From contig NZ_JACJPY010000016.1 in NCBI RefSeq assembly GCF_014696345.1, positions 1 through 61,303 on the forward strand: a DNA stretch of 61,303 nt. The letters are read 5' to 3'. This DNA is from Pseudanabaena cinerea FACHB-1277. GTDB taxonomy: Bacteria; Cyanobacteriota; Cyanobacteriia; Pseudanabaenales; Pseudanabaenaceae. Every line of letters begins with the position of its first letter. The stretch's first letter is position 1. This document shows, one piece after another, positions 1-8,818 of the stretch. The notes beneath the pieces were generated by a model, which ran no database searches, was not told the DNA's origin, and saw nothing but the letters and a program-made list of their open reading frames with translations. The position numbers and the translations under genes were made by a program.

Positions 1-25
1 CTAGATAGGTCATACTTACTATGAC

Positions 26-1969
26 TTGACCTATCTTTTTTATCTTAAATCCTCAAATCCCCATCTACTCATACTTCCCATATCTTTTGTCGCCCCGTCA
101 GGTTTAGAATATCGGTACTTACGCGAGAATAAAGGCGATTTAAAGTTACTGAGTACTCCAGATTTAGAGGTTTTGCCTCCGCAATTTGAGGCAATTATTT
201 TTGTATCTGCAAAAGAAAGTAATCTATTGCCCACAGGCATTACCGCCAAGCTCAAACGCCAGGTTAGTTTGCTCGATATATTCCAAGCGATCGCGACCAC
301 CCTTGATGCACCAGCCATTACCCAAGCGATTAATCCTGATGAACAGTTTCAGAAAGTGAGAGAAGCTTTGAGCGCCCAATCTACACTTTTGATCATTGAC
401 AACCTAGAGACTATTGAAGACAAAGAGAAGATTATTAGCTTTCTCAATGACTTGCCAAATACAACCAAAGCAGTGATCACTAGTCGCGAACTGCAAGTTA
501 TTTATGCGCCATTACGTTTGGGGGCATTATCAGAAATGGATAGTTTGGAACTAATTGTCCAACAAGCTGATGAAAAGGGACTCGATCTTAGTGATGCCGA
601 AATATTGCAACTTTATCAACGTTTTGGTGGTGTACCTGTGGCATTGATTTATGCGATCGGGCAGTTGGCTAATGGTTTCCCCCTTGCTAATCTGATTGAT
701 CCAGCCATCCAATTATTTGCCGATATTGGTAGATTTTGTTTTGAAAATTCTATTCAATCTATTTCCCATAGACCTGCCTATCAGTTGCTATTGGCGATCG
801 CGTTATTTCATCAAAGTCCCAGACGTGAGGCATTAATTTCTGTGGCAGGGCTAGAAGCAAATGATGTCATCGCCAGCGAAAGTTTAACAAAATTGGAGAG
901 GCTTTCTTTGGTCTTTCAAGAAGGAGAGCGCTATGGAATGTCCGCGCTGACCCGTGAATATGCGCTTCAAGAATTGCAAAGGCAAAGTGAAAAGGAAGCA
1001 GAAATGCGCGATCGCTGGATAAATTGGCATTTGGAATTCTCTCAGAAATATGGTGGCAAGGATTGGGGCGACTGGCATTCACAGTACGACTATCTTGAAG
1101 CCGAATGGGAAAATCTGGCTTCAGTTCTCGATTGGTGCGCGATCCGAGATCGCTATATCGATGGGCGCGACATTGGCGTTAGCCTTGCCTATTACCTCTA
1201 TCTATATGGACACTGGGATCGCGGCATGGCAATTTTAGGCTGGGTGATCGAGGCGGGTGAACGTCGTGAAGATTGGCTGACGGTTGTCCAGTTAAAGTCG
1301 ATGGGTGGTTGGATTATGCTAATGATGGGACAACTTGACTATGCTGAACATCATTTGTCCTATGGATGGCAACTTAGCAATGACTATGGCTCAATGTTTA
1401 CGCGCTGTGAGATTGCCGATAATCTGGCAATTCTGTATATTCGCAAAGGCGATTACCCAACAGCACGTCAATGGAGTGAAACCTGCGATCGCCTCACCTT
1501 AGAACTTGAAGATCCTGATCGCACACGTTTCCAGATTTATGGACTATGTACCGCAGCCGATCTATTCTATCAAGAGCAAAATTATGTCAAAGCAAAGGAA
1601 CTCTATCAAGCGGCTCTAGATTTAGCTCTAAAAATTCAATGGCAGCGCTACACTAATTACACTAGAGGCTGGCTCGCCGATATTGCCATCATTGAAGGTG
1701 ATTTCCCGAAAGCCGAAAAATTGTTAATGACAGGCTTTATCGCCGCCGAACGCAATCATGATCGCCAGAGAATCGCCTTTTTTGAGCGGTGTTATGCCAG
1801 ACTCGAATTTGCTAAAGGTAATTTTGAGCGATCACAGGAATGGGGAATTAAGGCAAAAGAAAGTTTCTATCGATTAGGCATGAAATCAGAAATGGCACAA
1901 ATGGAAGAATTTAATGCGTTACAATTTAATGCGTTAAATAAGCTGAACTACGGGCATATCCTCCAATAG
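26..1969 (+). CDS. STAND/NB-ARC-like NTPase with TPR tail, 5' truncated or decayed
   Basis: The reading frame is open from base 5 and the only early start is a TTG at 26. From about residue 50 it reads like an NB-ARC/STAND ATPase: an IIFVSAKES strand, a Walker B-like LLIIDNLE near residue 120, a sensor-like VITSRE near 150, then a winged-helix-like stretch (about 250-320) and helical TPR-like repeats to the end. The Walker A P-loop that should precede IIFVSAKES is absent, and the first 30 or so residues do not look like this family. Either the true gene starts upstream of the window with a frameshift, or the 5' end is lost. STAND proteins are ATP-dependent signalling or defence switches with TPRs as sensors. 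Its 3' end overlaps the convergent Hsp70-like gene by 36 bases. Substrate and role are unknown. Confidence 0.6.
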   Translation: MTYLFYLKSSNPHLLILPISFVAPSGLEYRYLRENKGDLKLLSTPDLEVLPPQFEAIIFVSAKESNLLPTGITAKLKRQVSLLDIFQAIATTLDAPAITQAINPDEQFQKVREALSAQSTLLIIDNLETIEDKEKIISFLNDLPNTTKAVITSRELQVIYAPLRLGALSEMDSLELIVQQADEKGLDLSDAEILQLYQRFGGVPVALIYAIGQLANGFPLANLIDPAIQLFADIGRFCFENSIQSISHRPAYQLLLAIALFHQSPRREALISVAGLEANDVIASESLTKLERLSLVFQEGERYGMSALTREYALQELQRQSEKEAEMRDRWINWHLEFSQKYGGKDWGDWHSQYDYLEAEWENLASVLDWCAIRDRYIDGRDIGVSLAYYLYLYGHWDRGMAILGWVIEAGERREDWLTVVQLKSMGGWIMLMMGQLDYAEHHLSYGWQLSNDYGSMFTRCEIADNLAILYIRKGDYPTARQWSETCDRLTLELEDPDRTRFQIYGLCTAADLFYQEQNYVKAKELYQAALDLALKIQWQRYTNYTRGWLADIAIIEGDFPKAEKLLMTGFIAAERNHDRQRIAFFERCYARLEFAKGNFERSQEWGIKAKESFYRLGMKSEMAQMEEFNALQFNALNKLNYGHILQ

Positions 1970-3580
1970 ATTTTGCTTAGTTAGCAAGTCCAAAACAGTG
2001 ATGATTAATTGCCGATCGCGATCTACTTGAAAGAATACCATTATGCGATCACTGCCAATTTCTCCTAAAGGGTCAAGCTTGGCAATTACTCGACCTTGAT
2101 CGCTATCATTGAGAACCTGCACTGCTACTTGCTTTTTATCTAAAAGCCGCGTAATCAAGCGATCGTCCTCAAAATAGACTTCCACATCCGTTTCGCCCAA
2201 CTCACCAATCACCAATTCGATGCTTGGTTGCTTTGCCACCGAAGCGCCCAGAGTCAATTCCACAGGCTTTTCTAAGGGATAGGTTTGCCCAGCTTTGATG
2301 ATCGGATGCCAATTTTGGCGTTTATAGCGCTTATCCCAATAGCGAATGCCGTAACTATGGTATAGCAGATCTTGCAGTTGCCAATTTTGCACAATCGCAC
2401 CATGGGCGATCGCCTCAAAGGGTTTATCGAACTTCAGTTTTGATGATGCAAAACGTCCTAAAGCCCAATCTTGCACAGCGCTAATTTGTGATGTGCCGCC
2501 CACAAACAGCACCGCATCAATAGATTCCCAATCAAAATTCTGACGCATTGCCTGTTGTTGAATTTGCGATAATGCCTTATCCAAACTGACAAAAAATTTA
2601 TGCTGTTCAAGAATTTCGCGTAACTGCGATCGCGTTAAGGTTAACTCATAGGATGCAAAATTTTGATCATCAAAATATACTTCTGTAAATGATTCCCCAT
2701 TCGACAAAGCAATTTTAATACGTTCCACTAATCTCATTACTAAGGAATTTTTGAATATATCTTTGGGCAATCCTAGCGATCGCTGAAAGTAATCAAAAAT
2801 CCAATTGTCAATATCAATACCCCCCAGATTCTGACCCGTTTTGGCAATCACCCTTGCCACTGAAGAATTGATTGCATTGCTTGATGAGTTCGCTGCATCG
2901 TTACTTTGATTGAACAATCGATCGCCCCATTTTAAAAGAACTCCCAAAGGCGATCGGCGCTGAGATGTCGATTCAGACTGCATCTGCCCCTGTCCAAATG
3001 TCAACTGCACCAAAGATAAATCTAAAGTGCCGCCGCCGAAGTCCACCACCAAAACCCGCTCATCACCACCACTAATTCCATAGCCCAAAGCTGCCGCCGT
3101 TGGCTCATCGATCATGCGTACTTGAGCAATTTGCAGTTCTGCACATACATTTCCTAGCCATTGGCGATAGGGTTCAAAACTATCTACAGGAACCGTAAAG
3201 ATCAGAGAATCCACATCAGGCAATTGCTGGATCAATTTCCGTAAAAACCATTTCCCCACCAACTCAAAGCCCACCTCACAGCCATCTAGCTCAGGCACAA
3301 ACGCCACTTGAGCGCCAATGCCTCTTTTAAAAGCTTTAAAAAATCTTGGCTCCTGTATTTGTCGACCAGTCTGTCTGTCCAAACCGCGATCGCTTACCTG
3401 CTGACCAATCAACACATCCTCAGTTACCGCATTCTGCACATAGACGTAGCTCGGTATCAAAGGCGGATTATTTGCCACCAAATCACTATAGCCATCAAGA
3501 CTCACCGTCTCAACTACGCCTTGTTCATTGATCCGTGCCACCACCGTGTTACTTGTACCAAAATCGATCGCATATTGCAT
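1934..3580 (-). CDS. Hsp70-family (DnaK-like) ATPase, short form
   Basis: The 548-residue protein starts with an actin-fold phosphate-1 motif (DFGTSNTVV, residues 6-14). It has the phosphate-2 motif VVDFGGGTLDLSLV near 176 and an adenosine motif LFVGGTSQIS near 356, all typical of Hsp70 ATPase domains. It is about 90 residues shorter than DnaK and shows no clear helical lid or EEVD-like tail, so it is an Hsp70-like protein rather than the housekeeping DnaK. Cyanobacteria carry several such paralogues, whose clients are mostly unknown. The region around residues 215-245 is Ser/Asn-rich and low complexity. It is transcribed toward the STAND-like gene and overlaps its end. The ATG start directly precedes the conserved YAIDFGTSNT segment, so the start is secure. 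Confidence 0.85.
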   Translation of the reverse strand: MQYAIDFGTSNTVVARINEQGVVETVSLDGYSDLVANNPPLIPSYVYVQNAVTEDVLIGQQVSDRGLDRQTGRQIQEPRFFKAFKRGIGAQVAFVPELDGCEVGFELVGKWFLRKLIQQLPDVDSLIFTVPVDSFEPYRQWLGNVCAELQIAQVRMIDEPTAAALGYGISGGDERVLVVDFGGGTLDLSLVQLTFGQGQMQSESTSQRRSPLGVLLKWGDRLFNQSNDAANSSSNAINSSVARVIAKTGQNLGGIDIDNWIFDYFQRSLGLPKDIFKNSLVMRLVERIKIALSNGESFTEVYFDDQNFASYELTLTRSQLREILEQHKFFVSLDKALSQIQQQAMRQNFDWESIDAVLFVGGTSQISAVQDWALGRFASSKLKFDKPFEAIAHGAIVQNWQLQDLLYHSYGIRYWDKRYKRQNWHPIIKAGQTYPLEKPVELTLGASVAKQPSIELVIGELGETDVEVYFEDDRLITRLLDKKQVAVQVLNDSDQGRVIAKLDPLGEIGSDRIMVFFQVDRDRQLIITVLDLLTKQNLLEDMPVVQLI

Positions 3581-3789
3581 AGACAGTTATTACCATCACC
3601 AGAAAACTAATTTTGACAGCACTCAGCCTCAAGGCGTGATCATCCCTGATACAGTGAGACAACAGTGATGGGAGTCGCCACCTTGGTATAGTCAGATTTG
3701 CCTAGAAATTCATATACACCCAATTTATAGTAAAGCGCTCCTCCTTTCTTGTATATTTGCTTGTGTAATGTGAGTTGAGCATAGTTTTT

Positions 3790-5367
3790 ATGAGCGCGAT
3801 CGCAAACTCTAACCATCCCGAAGACAAAAACAAAATTCCAAGAACACAAACTGTTTGGCGTAACCTCTCTTGGCAAAAGTTAACCAGTGTTATGGTGGCG
3901 ATCGCCCTGTGCTTTACACTCACAGCCTGCGGTGGCTCCAACAAATCTACAGCGAAGAATGAGGTCGTTAGCAAACAGCCCGAAATTGTTAAATTTACAG
4001 AAGTTTCGCCACCAAGTGAAATTCAACGCTTAAGCCGCCTACTAGATCGTTACACACCACAAATCAGTATTCTTAGCCCAGCCCCCAATCAGGTGCTTAC
4101 TGAAACTGAGGTTGCCGTCAAGTTTGACGTTAAAGACCTGCCAATTTTCAAAAATGCTGAATTTGGGCTAGGACCACATATCCATGTCACTTTGGACAAT
4201 CAAGAATATAAGGCAGTCTACGATTTGAGCCAAGCTGCAACATTTACCAACCTTAGCCCTGGTACACACACAATCCGCGCCTTTGCCTCCCGCCCTTGGC
4301 ACGAAAGCTTCAAAAATCAGGGGGCTTACGCACAGGTATCTTTTAATGTCTTGACTAAGACCGATGAGAATAATCCCGATCCCAAAACCCCCTTACTTAC
4401 CTACAGCCGCCCTGTGGGAACCTATGGCGCTGAGCCAATTATGCTGGACTTTTATATCCAGAATGCTCCTTTACACTTGTTAGCCCAAGAAGATCCTGAG
4501 ATCGATGATTGGCAAATTCGCGCCACCATTGATGGTCAGAGCTTTACCTTAGACCGTTGGGAGCCAATTTATCTTAAGGGCTTCAAAAACGGCAAAAACT
4601 GGGTCAAGCTGGAGTTGATCGAAGAGGATGGTGATGCGATCGCCAATGTATTCAACAGCACGGCGCACCTGATTAATTACCAACCCAATGGCACAGATAC
4701 ATTATCGCGCCTAGTCAGTGGTGAAAAGATTGCCAATATTGATGCGATCGTTGATCCTAACTATGTCCCCCCTGCCCCCGTGGAAACCCCTGCCCCAGCG
4801 ATCGATATTCCCGAATCTGCTCCTGCGGTCACTGCAACTCCAGAAGCCGTAAAAGCATCTGCCCCTGAAGTCATAAAAGAATCTGCTCCTGAAGTCGCCA
4901 AAGAAGCTAAACCAGAAATCATTAAGGACACCCCTAAACCTGAGGCAGCGATCGCCAAGCCCCAAACCACCACAGCCCCCTCCGCTATACCCGCCGTACC
5001 GACAAAGCCTCTAGATCAGCCCAAAGTCATCAGCCCACCTCCAATCAAAATCGCGCCCGTAAGCCCTGCGGCAATTAAAACAGCCCCTGAGCCTGTGGTT
5101 AAACCAGCAACTGCCCCAGCCAACCCACCAATCACGACCAAGGCTGTGGAGAAGTCTCCTGAGAAAGCTTTAGAAAAAATGCCAACCCCTTCTCAGAATA
5201 TAGCTCTGCCGCAAAGTAAACCCAAAGCCCAAACTGAAACCCAAATTAAGGGAGATGGTAATGGCGAAGTCAAAGTCGATGCAAAAACAAGCCCCACCGA
5301 AACCATTGCCCCACTCACAGATTTGTCAGCATCAACAACCACACCCGTCAAGATCATCGCTAAGTAA
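3790..5367 (+). CDS. Conserved cyanobacterial lipoprotein with Pro/Ala/Lys-rich C-terminal tail
   Basis: From the ATG at 3790 (a TTG 15 bases upstream is also in frame) the protein has a long basic N-terminus, a hydrophobic segment VMVAIALCFTLTAC and a lipobox (LTAC, Cys near residue 47). It should therefore be lipid-anchored in a membrane facing the periplasm. Residues about 85-300 form a beta-rich domain with signatures GPHIHVTLD, LSPGTHTIRAFASRPWHES and a PVGTYG segment, which I recognise as widespread in cyanobacteria but of unknown function. The last 200 residues are repetitive Pro, Ala, Lys and Glu (units such as APEVIKES and APEVAKEA), as expected for a flexible spacer through the cell wall. 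It is monocistronic, with a strong terminator directly downstream. Confidence 0.75.
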   Translation: MSAIANSNHPEDKNKIPRTQTVWRNLSWQKLTSVMVAIALCFTLTACGGSNKSTAKNEVVSKQPEIVKFTEVSPPSEIQRLSRLLDRYTPQISILSPAPNQVLTETEVAVKFDVKDLPIFKNAEFGLGPHIHVTLDNQEYKAVYDLSQAATFTNLSPGTHTIRAFASRPWHESFKNQGAYAQVSFNVLTKTDENNPDPKTPLLTYSRPVGTYGAEPIMLDFYIQNAPLHLLAQEDPEIDDWQIRATIDGQSFTLDRWEPIYLKGFKNGKNWVKLELIEEDGDAIANVFNSTAHLINYQPNGTDTLSRLVSGEKIANIDAIVDPNYVPPAPVETPAPAIDIPESAPAVTATPEAVKASAPEVIKESAPEVAKEAKPEIIKDTPKPEAAIAKPQTTTAPSAIPAVPTKPLDQPKVISPPPIKIAPVSPAAIKTAPEPVVKPATAPANPPITTKAVEKSPEKALEKMPTPSQNIALPQSKPKAQTETQIKGDGNGEVKVDAKTSPTETIAPLTDLSASTTTPVKIIAK

Positions 5368-5405
5368 CAAGCAACAAGGGAATATGCCATTCCTTTGACA
5401 CAACA

Positions 5406-5446
5406 AAGACAAGAGGCAGTGCTAAGCACCGCCTCTTGTCTTCGTT
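5406..5446. terminator. Bidirectional intrinsic terminator
   Basis: Twelve-base arms (AAGACAAGAGGC / GCCTCTTGTCTT) plus an inner GTGC/GCAC pair form a strong hairpin. T-rich sequence follows on the plus strand. It sits between the convergent lipoprotein and response-regulator genes and can serve both. Confidence 0.8.
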
Positions 5447-5479
5447 TTATGCCCTAGCAGGGCTAGCAACAGCTATAAC

Positions 5480-6157
5480 CTATGAAAGTTGGCTCAAGCG
5501 ATAACCAACACCATGAATGGTCTCAATCAAATTATGAGGAGCGCCAGCGCCCTTCAGCTTATTGCGTAAGCTCTTGATTGTGGCATTGATAGTATCTTCC
5601 CTAGGTGGATCATTCAGTGACCAAACATGTTCCACGATCGTGATCCGTTTTAGCACTTGGCGACCATGGTGGAGTAACAACTCTAAAATGTTGTATTCCT
5701 TAGGAGTTAAATGCACTGATTGACCAGTGTAAGAAACTTCATGCATCCCTGGGTCTAATTGCAGTTCGCCCCATCGCAGGACAGTGGGTTCTGCAACCTT
5801 CGCACGGCGAGACAATGCACGGATACGAGCCATCAGCTCAGGCGGATCAATGGGCTTAACGAGATAATCGTCAGCCCCTGCATCCAAGCCCTGAACCTTG
5901 TCAGAGCTCATATCCAGAGCCGTCACCATCAAAATAGGGATATTGTTGCTATGCGCCCTTAGACGACGGCATAAATTAATGCCATCGAGTTTAGGTAGCA
6001 TCACATCTAGCAAGATCAGGTTGTAATCATCAGATTGAGATTTTTCCCAACCCTCTTCCCCGTCTCGCGCAATATCCACAACGCAATGCTGACCAGTTAG
6101 CACTTCTGCTAATGTGTCAGCCAAATTGGCATCATCTTCTACAAGTAGAATTCTCAT
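5480..6157 (-). CDS. OmpR/PhoB-family response regulator
   Basis: A receiver domain (residues 1-120) starts MRILLVEDD, with phosphoacceptor Asp in LILLDVMLP, the conserved Thr/Ser switch in ILMVTAL and Lys in DYLVKPI. A winged-helix output domain follows (about 130-223), ending IETIHGVGYRLS, the typical OmpR recognition-helix and wing sequence. I chose the ATG at 6157 because MRILLVEDD is the usual start; an in-frame ATG at 6208 would add 17 residues unrelated to the family. It should bind DNA when phosphorylated. No cognate kinase lies next to it. The subfamily resembles other cyanobacterial ManR-like regulators, but I cannot assign the regulon from sequence. Confidence 0.9.
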   Translation of the reverse strand: MRILLVEDDANLADTLAEVLTGQHCVVDIARDGEEGWEKSQSDDYNLILLDVMLPKLDGINLCRRLRAHSNNIPILMVTALDMSSDKVQGLDAGADDYLVKPIDPPELMARIRALSRRAKVAEPTVLRWGELQLDPGMHEVSYTGQSVHLTPKEYNILELLLHHGRQVLKRITIVEHVWSLNDPPREDTINATIKSLRNKLKGAGAPHNLIETIHGVGYRLSQLS

Positions 6158-6243
6158 TGTCGTCGAGCAAAATCTTAGTTTGTTATGCTGCAATAGGTTT
6201 TTGATCATAAGTTAGCTGGTAATAAGCCACTGGTTTATTCAGA

Positions 6244-6276
6244 GTATAAACTTTATAAACTTTATAAACTATAAAC
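6244..6276. repeat. Tandem 9-bp AT repeats upstream of the response regulator
   Basis: Four imperfect copies of TTTATAAAC lie 87-119 bases upstream of the regulator start. Direct repeats of this size are typical of OmpR-family operators, so autoregulation is possible (inference). The rest of 6158-6639 is AT-rich with no credible ORF; it must hold the promoters of the regulator and of hemL. Confidence 0.5.
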
Positions 6277-6639
6277 TTCGCTAACAGAATCGTAACCTAC
6301 ACCATTGCATCATATCCGAGATCTATAAGATTTTTTCACGTATGCAAAAATTTAAGTATTATTGCGAAATTGTAACATTTCTTAGTATATCAAAAGTCAA
6401 AAACAAGATTCGCTGAAAAGCTCTCTGTGAGAGCATCTTGGCGATCTAGGATCAAATTGGCTATTTGAGTTAATGGTGTTTCTAGGATTTTTGATCGTAG
6501 GGGCGCTGAAAACCTCAAAAATGATTCGATAATGAGAATTAAGGCACAACTGATATGCCAAGCAGCGATTACCCCTGTTGAAGCCGCTATAAAAGCTAAA
6601 TTACAACCTCAATTAAAAAATTATTAACATTTATTAACA

Positions 6640-7950
6640 ATGATTGCGAACTTATCTGCTTTTAAAACCACCGCATCCCAAGACATTTTTGCCAAGGCTA
6701 AGCATTTGATGCCTGGTGGGGTGAGTTCACCAGTCCGCGCCTTTAAGTCTGTTGGTGGTGAGCCGATTGTGTTCGATCGCGTCAATGGTGCTTATGCTTG
6801 GGACATCGATGGCAATAAATATATTGATTACATCGGCTCATGGGGACCAGCGATCGTGGGGCATTCCCATCCTGAAGTCATCGAAGCATTACACAAAGCC
6901 CTCGAAAAAGGGACTAGCTTTGGTGCGCCTTGTGTACTCGAGAACCAACTAGCAGAAATGGTGATCGAAGCAGTACCTAGTGTGGAGATGGTGCGCTTTG
7001 TTAACTCAGGTACAGAGGCTTGTATGTCCGTATTACGGCTGATGCGAGCTTTTACAGGTCGAGACAAGATCATCAAGTTTGAGGGCTGCTATCACGGTCA
7101 TGCGGATATGTTTCTCGTTAAGGCAGGCTCTGGGGTGGCCACCCTTGGGCTGCCCGACTCTCCTGGTGTACCTAAATCGACAACTGCCAATACCCTCACT
7201 GCGCCCTATAACGATCTTGATGCGGTCAAAGCCTTATTTGCCGAAAATCCTGATCAAATTTCGGGCGTAATTATTGAGCCAGTGGTGGGTAATGCGGGTT
7301 GCATTGTGCCTAAGGAAGGATTTTTGCAAGGGCTTAAGGATCTCTGCCATCAGTATGGTGCTTTGCTAGTATTTGATGAAGTCATGACAGGATTCCGTCT
7401 GTCCTATGGTGGCGCACAGGCGAGATTTGGGATCACACCTGACCTAACGACCATGGGCAAGGTGATCGGTGGCGGCTTGCCCGTAGGAGCCTATGGTGGG
7501 CGCAAGGACATCATGGCAATGGTTGCCCCCGCAGGTCCCATGTATCAGGCAGGTACTTTGTCGGGCAATCCCTTGGCGATGACCGCAGGGATTAAGACCC
7601 TAGAAATTCTCAAGCGTGCGGGTTCCTATGAATATCTAGAGCAAATTACCAAGAAGTTAGCTGATGGGATGCTGGCGATCGCCCATGAGACAGGACATAA
7701 GGCTACAGGCAATTTGATTGGTGCCATGTTTGGAATGTTTTTTACCGAGCAGCAGGTTTATGACTACGAAGATGCAAAAACCAGTGACACCAGCAAATTT
7801 GCCAAATTTCATCGTGGAATGCTAGAGCATGGGGTTTATCTTGCCCCATCACAGTTTGAAGCAGGATTTACCTCTCTTGCCCATACTGATGCCGATGTTG
7901 CCGCCACCCTAGAGGCAGCAAGAGCCGTTCTAGCTCAAATCCCCGCCTAG
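6640..7950 (+). CDS. hemL: Glutamate-1-semialdehyde 2,1-aminomutase
   Basis: The 436-residue product has the full length of the family. It converts glutamate-1-semialdehyde to 5-aminolevulinate, the first committed tetrapyrrole precursor for chlorophyll, haem and phycobilins, in the cytoplasm. It is a fold-type I PLP enzyme. Visible signatures are [18 protein letters not shown] at the N-terminus, the [18 protein letters not shown] cofactor loop, YHGHAD, the FDEVMTGFR Asp contacting PLP, and [18 protein letters not shown] with the Schiff-base Lys. The ATG at 6640 lies directly before the conserved region. The gene is monocistronic, with inverted repeats downstream. Confidence 0.97.
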   Translation: MIANLSAFKTTASQDIFAKAKHLMPGGVSSPVRAFKSVGGEPIVFDRVNGAYAWDIDGNKYIDYIGSWGPAIVGHSHPEVIEALHKALEKGTSFGAPCVLENQLAEMVIEAVPSVEMVRFVNSGTEACMSVLRLMRAFTGRDKIIKFEGCYHGHADMFLVKAGSGVATLGLPDSPGVPKSTTANTLTAPYNDLDAVKALFAENPDQISGVIIEPVVGNAGCIVPKEGFLQGLKDLCHQYGALLVFDEVMTGFRLSYGGAQARFGITPDLTTMGKVIGGGLPVGAYGGRKDIMAMVAPAGPMYQAGTLSGNPLAMTAGIKTLEILKRAGSYEYLEQITKKLADGMLAIAHETGHKATGNLIGAMFGMFFTEQQVYDYEDAKTSDTSKFAKFHRGMLEHGVYLAPSQFEAGFTSLAHTDADVAATLEAARAVLAQIPA

Positions 7951-7958
7951 GCTTAGAT

Positions 7959-8031
7959 GAGAGAAGGGCTTAACTCTTCTCTCTCCTAGAGGTGAGTACA
8001 GCAAAAAGCACCACTACTCACCTCTAGCTTT
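7959..8031 (+). terminator. Two consecutive hairpins downstream of hemL
   Basis: The first hairpin (7959-7983) has 8-base arms GAGAGAAG/CTTCTCTC. The second (7986-8027) has 13-base arms CTAGAGGTGAGTA/TACTCACCTCTAG and is followed by a short T-rich stretch. Together they probably end hemL transcription. Confidence 0.65.
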
Positions 8032-8200
8032 GTCAATTGATGACAGATGCAAATTAACAGATGCAAATTTGAATAAATTTAGTTAAAGTTGTTTAATATT
8101 ATTTCAGGTGTTACTTGGATGGCTTTTTCAGTCATATTCCAAGTCTGGCAAAACAGCACCCAAATCCCCAAGCATTGAAATTTCTTATACACAAACCCTG

Positions 8201-8818
8201 ATGCTGACAGAAAACTCAACTGCTGGTAATAAATTTAATGGTAGTCAAAATGGCGCTCCCTTGACTCGTGCTGACTATTATATGAGTCTGCACAGAGAGC
8301 TAGACCAACTAGAGGAAATGGTGCTGGAGAGTGGTCCAAGGGTTATGGGGCATACTGTTGTTGACGAGGAAAAGCTTTGTCAACAAATTGATCGGGTGCG
8401 GCTGTCAGTGCCTGAGTCGATCGCTAAGGCTGAAGAAATCTTGATGTATAAGCAAGAGTTGCTAGATGATGCACAACAATATGCAGACAAGCTGATGAAG
8501 TCCGCAGAATTGAGAGCGGGGCAACTGCTAGAAGAGTCCGTAATTATCCGTCAGGCTGAGCAAGAGGCAAGCCAAATTCGCCGTCAGTTGCAAGAAGAGT
8601 GCGAGCAGATGCGATCGCAAGCTCTCAATGAGGTCAACCAAATGCGCCGCCAAGCGCAAAAGGATCTCGATCTACTACATCAACGTGTCACGGGTGAGGT
8701 GCAGGATATGCAGCGCGGGGCTGATGAATATAGCGATCGCGTCCTAGGTAATCTCGAATCTCAATTGCTTGACATGATCAAAATTGTTCAAAATGGGCGT
8801 AAAGAGCTAAGGCTTTAG
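8201..8818 (+). CDS. DivIVA-like coiled-coil protein (Cdv3-like)
   Basis: I place the start at the ATG at 8201 (205 residues). An upstream in-frame start at 8108 would add 31 low-similarity residues. The N-terminus is Asn/Ser-rich, followed by a conserved block (LEEMVLESGPRVMGHTVVDEEKL, quoted here only in part: VVDEEKLCQQIDRVRLSVPE) and a long heptad-patterned helix rich in Gln, Arg and Glu. The pattern matches a cyanobacterial family often misannotated as ATP synthase subunit b and described as the DivIVA-like division factor Cdv3; that link is from memory. No membrane segment is seen, which argues against ATP synthase. Its last 4 bases overlap the end of the convergent hybrid kinase gene. 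Confidence 0.7.
   Translation: MLTENSTAGNKFNGSQNGAPLTRADYYMSLHRELDQLEEMVLESGPRVMGHTVVDEEKLCQQIDRVRLSVPESIAKAEEILMYKQELLDDAQQYADKLMKSAELRAGQLLEESVIIRQAEQEASQIRRQLQEECEQMRSQALNEVNQMRRQAQKDLDLLHQRVTGEVQDMQRGADEYSDRVLGNLESQLLDMIKIVQNGRKELRL

Noticed and set aside
4711-4973. Minus-strand ORFs within the lipoprotein gene
   Set aside because: They arise from the repetitive Pro/Ala coding region read backwards and have no family features.
8201-8818. ATP synthase subunit b
   Set aside because: The coiled coil invites this label, but there is no N-terminal membrane helix and no other atp gene nearby.
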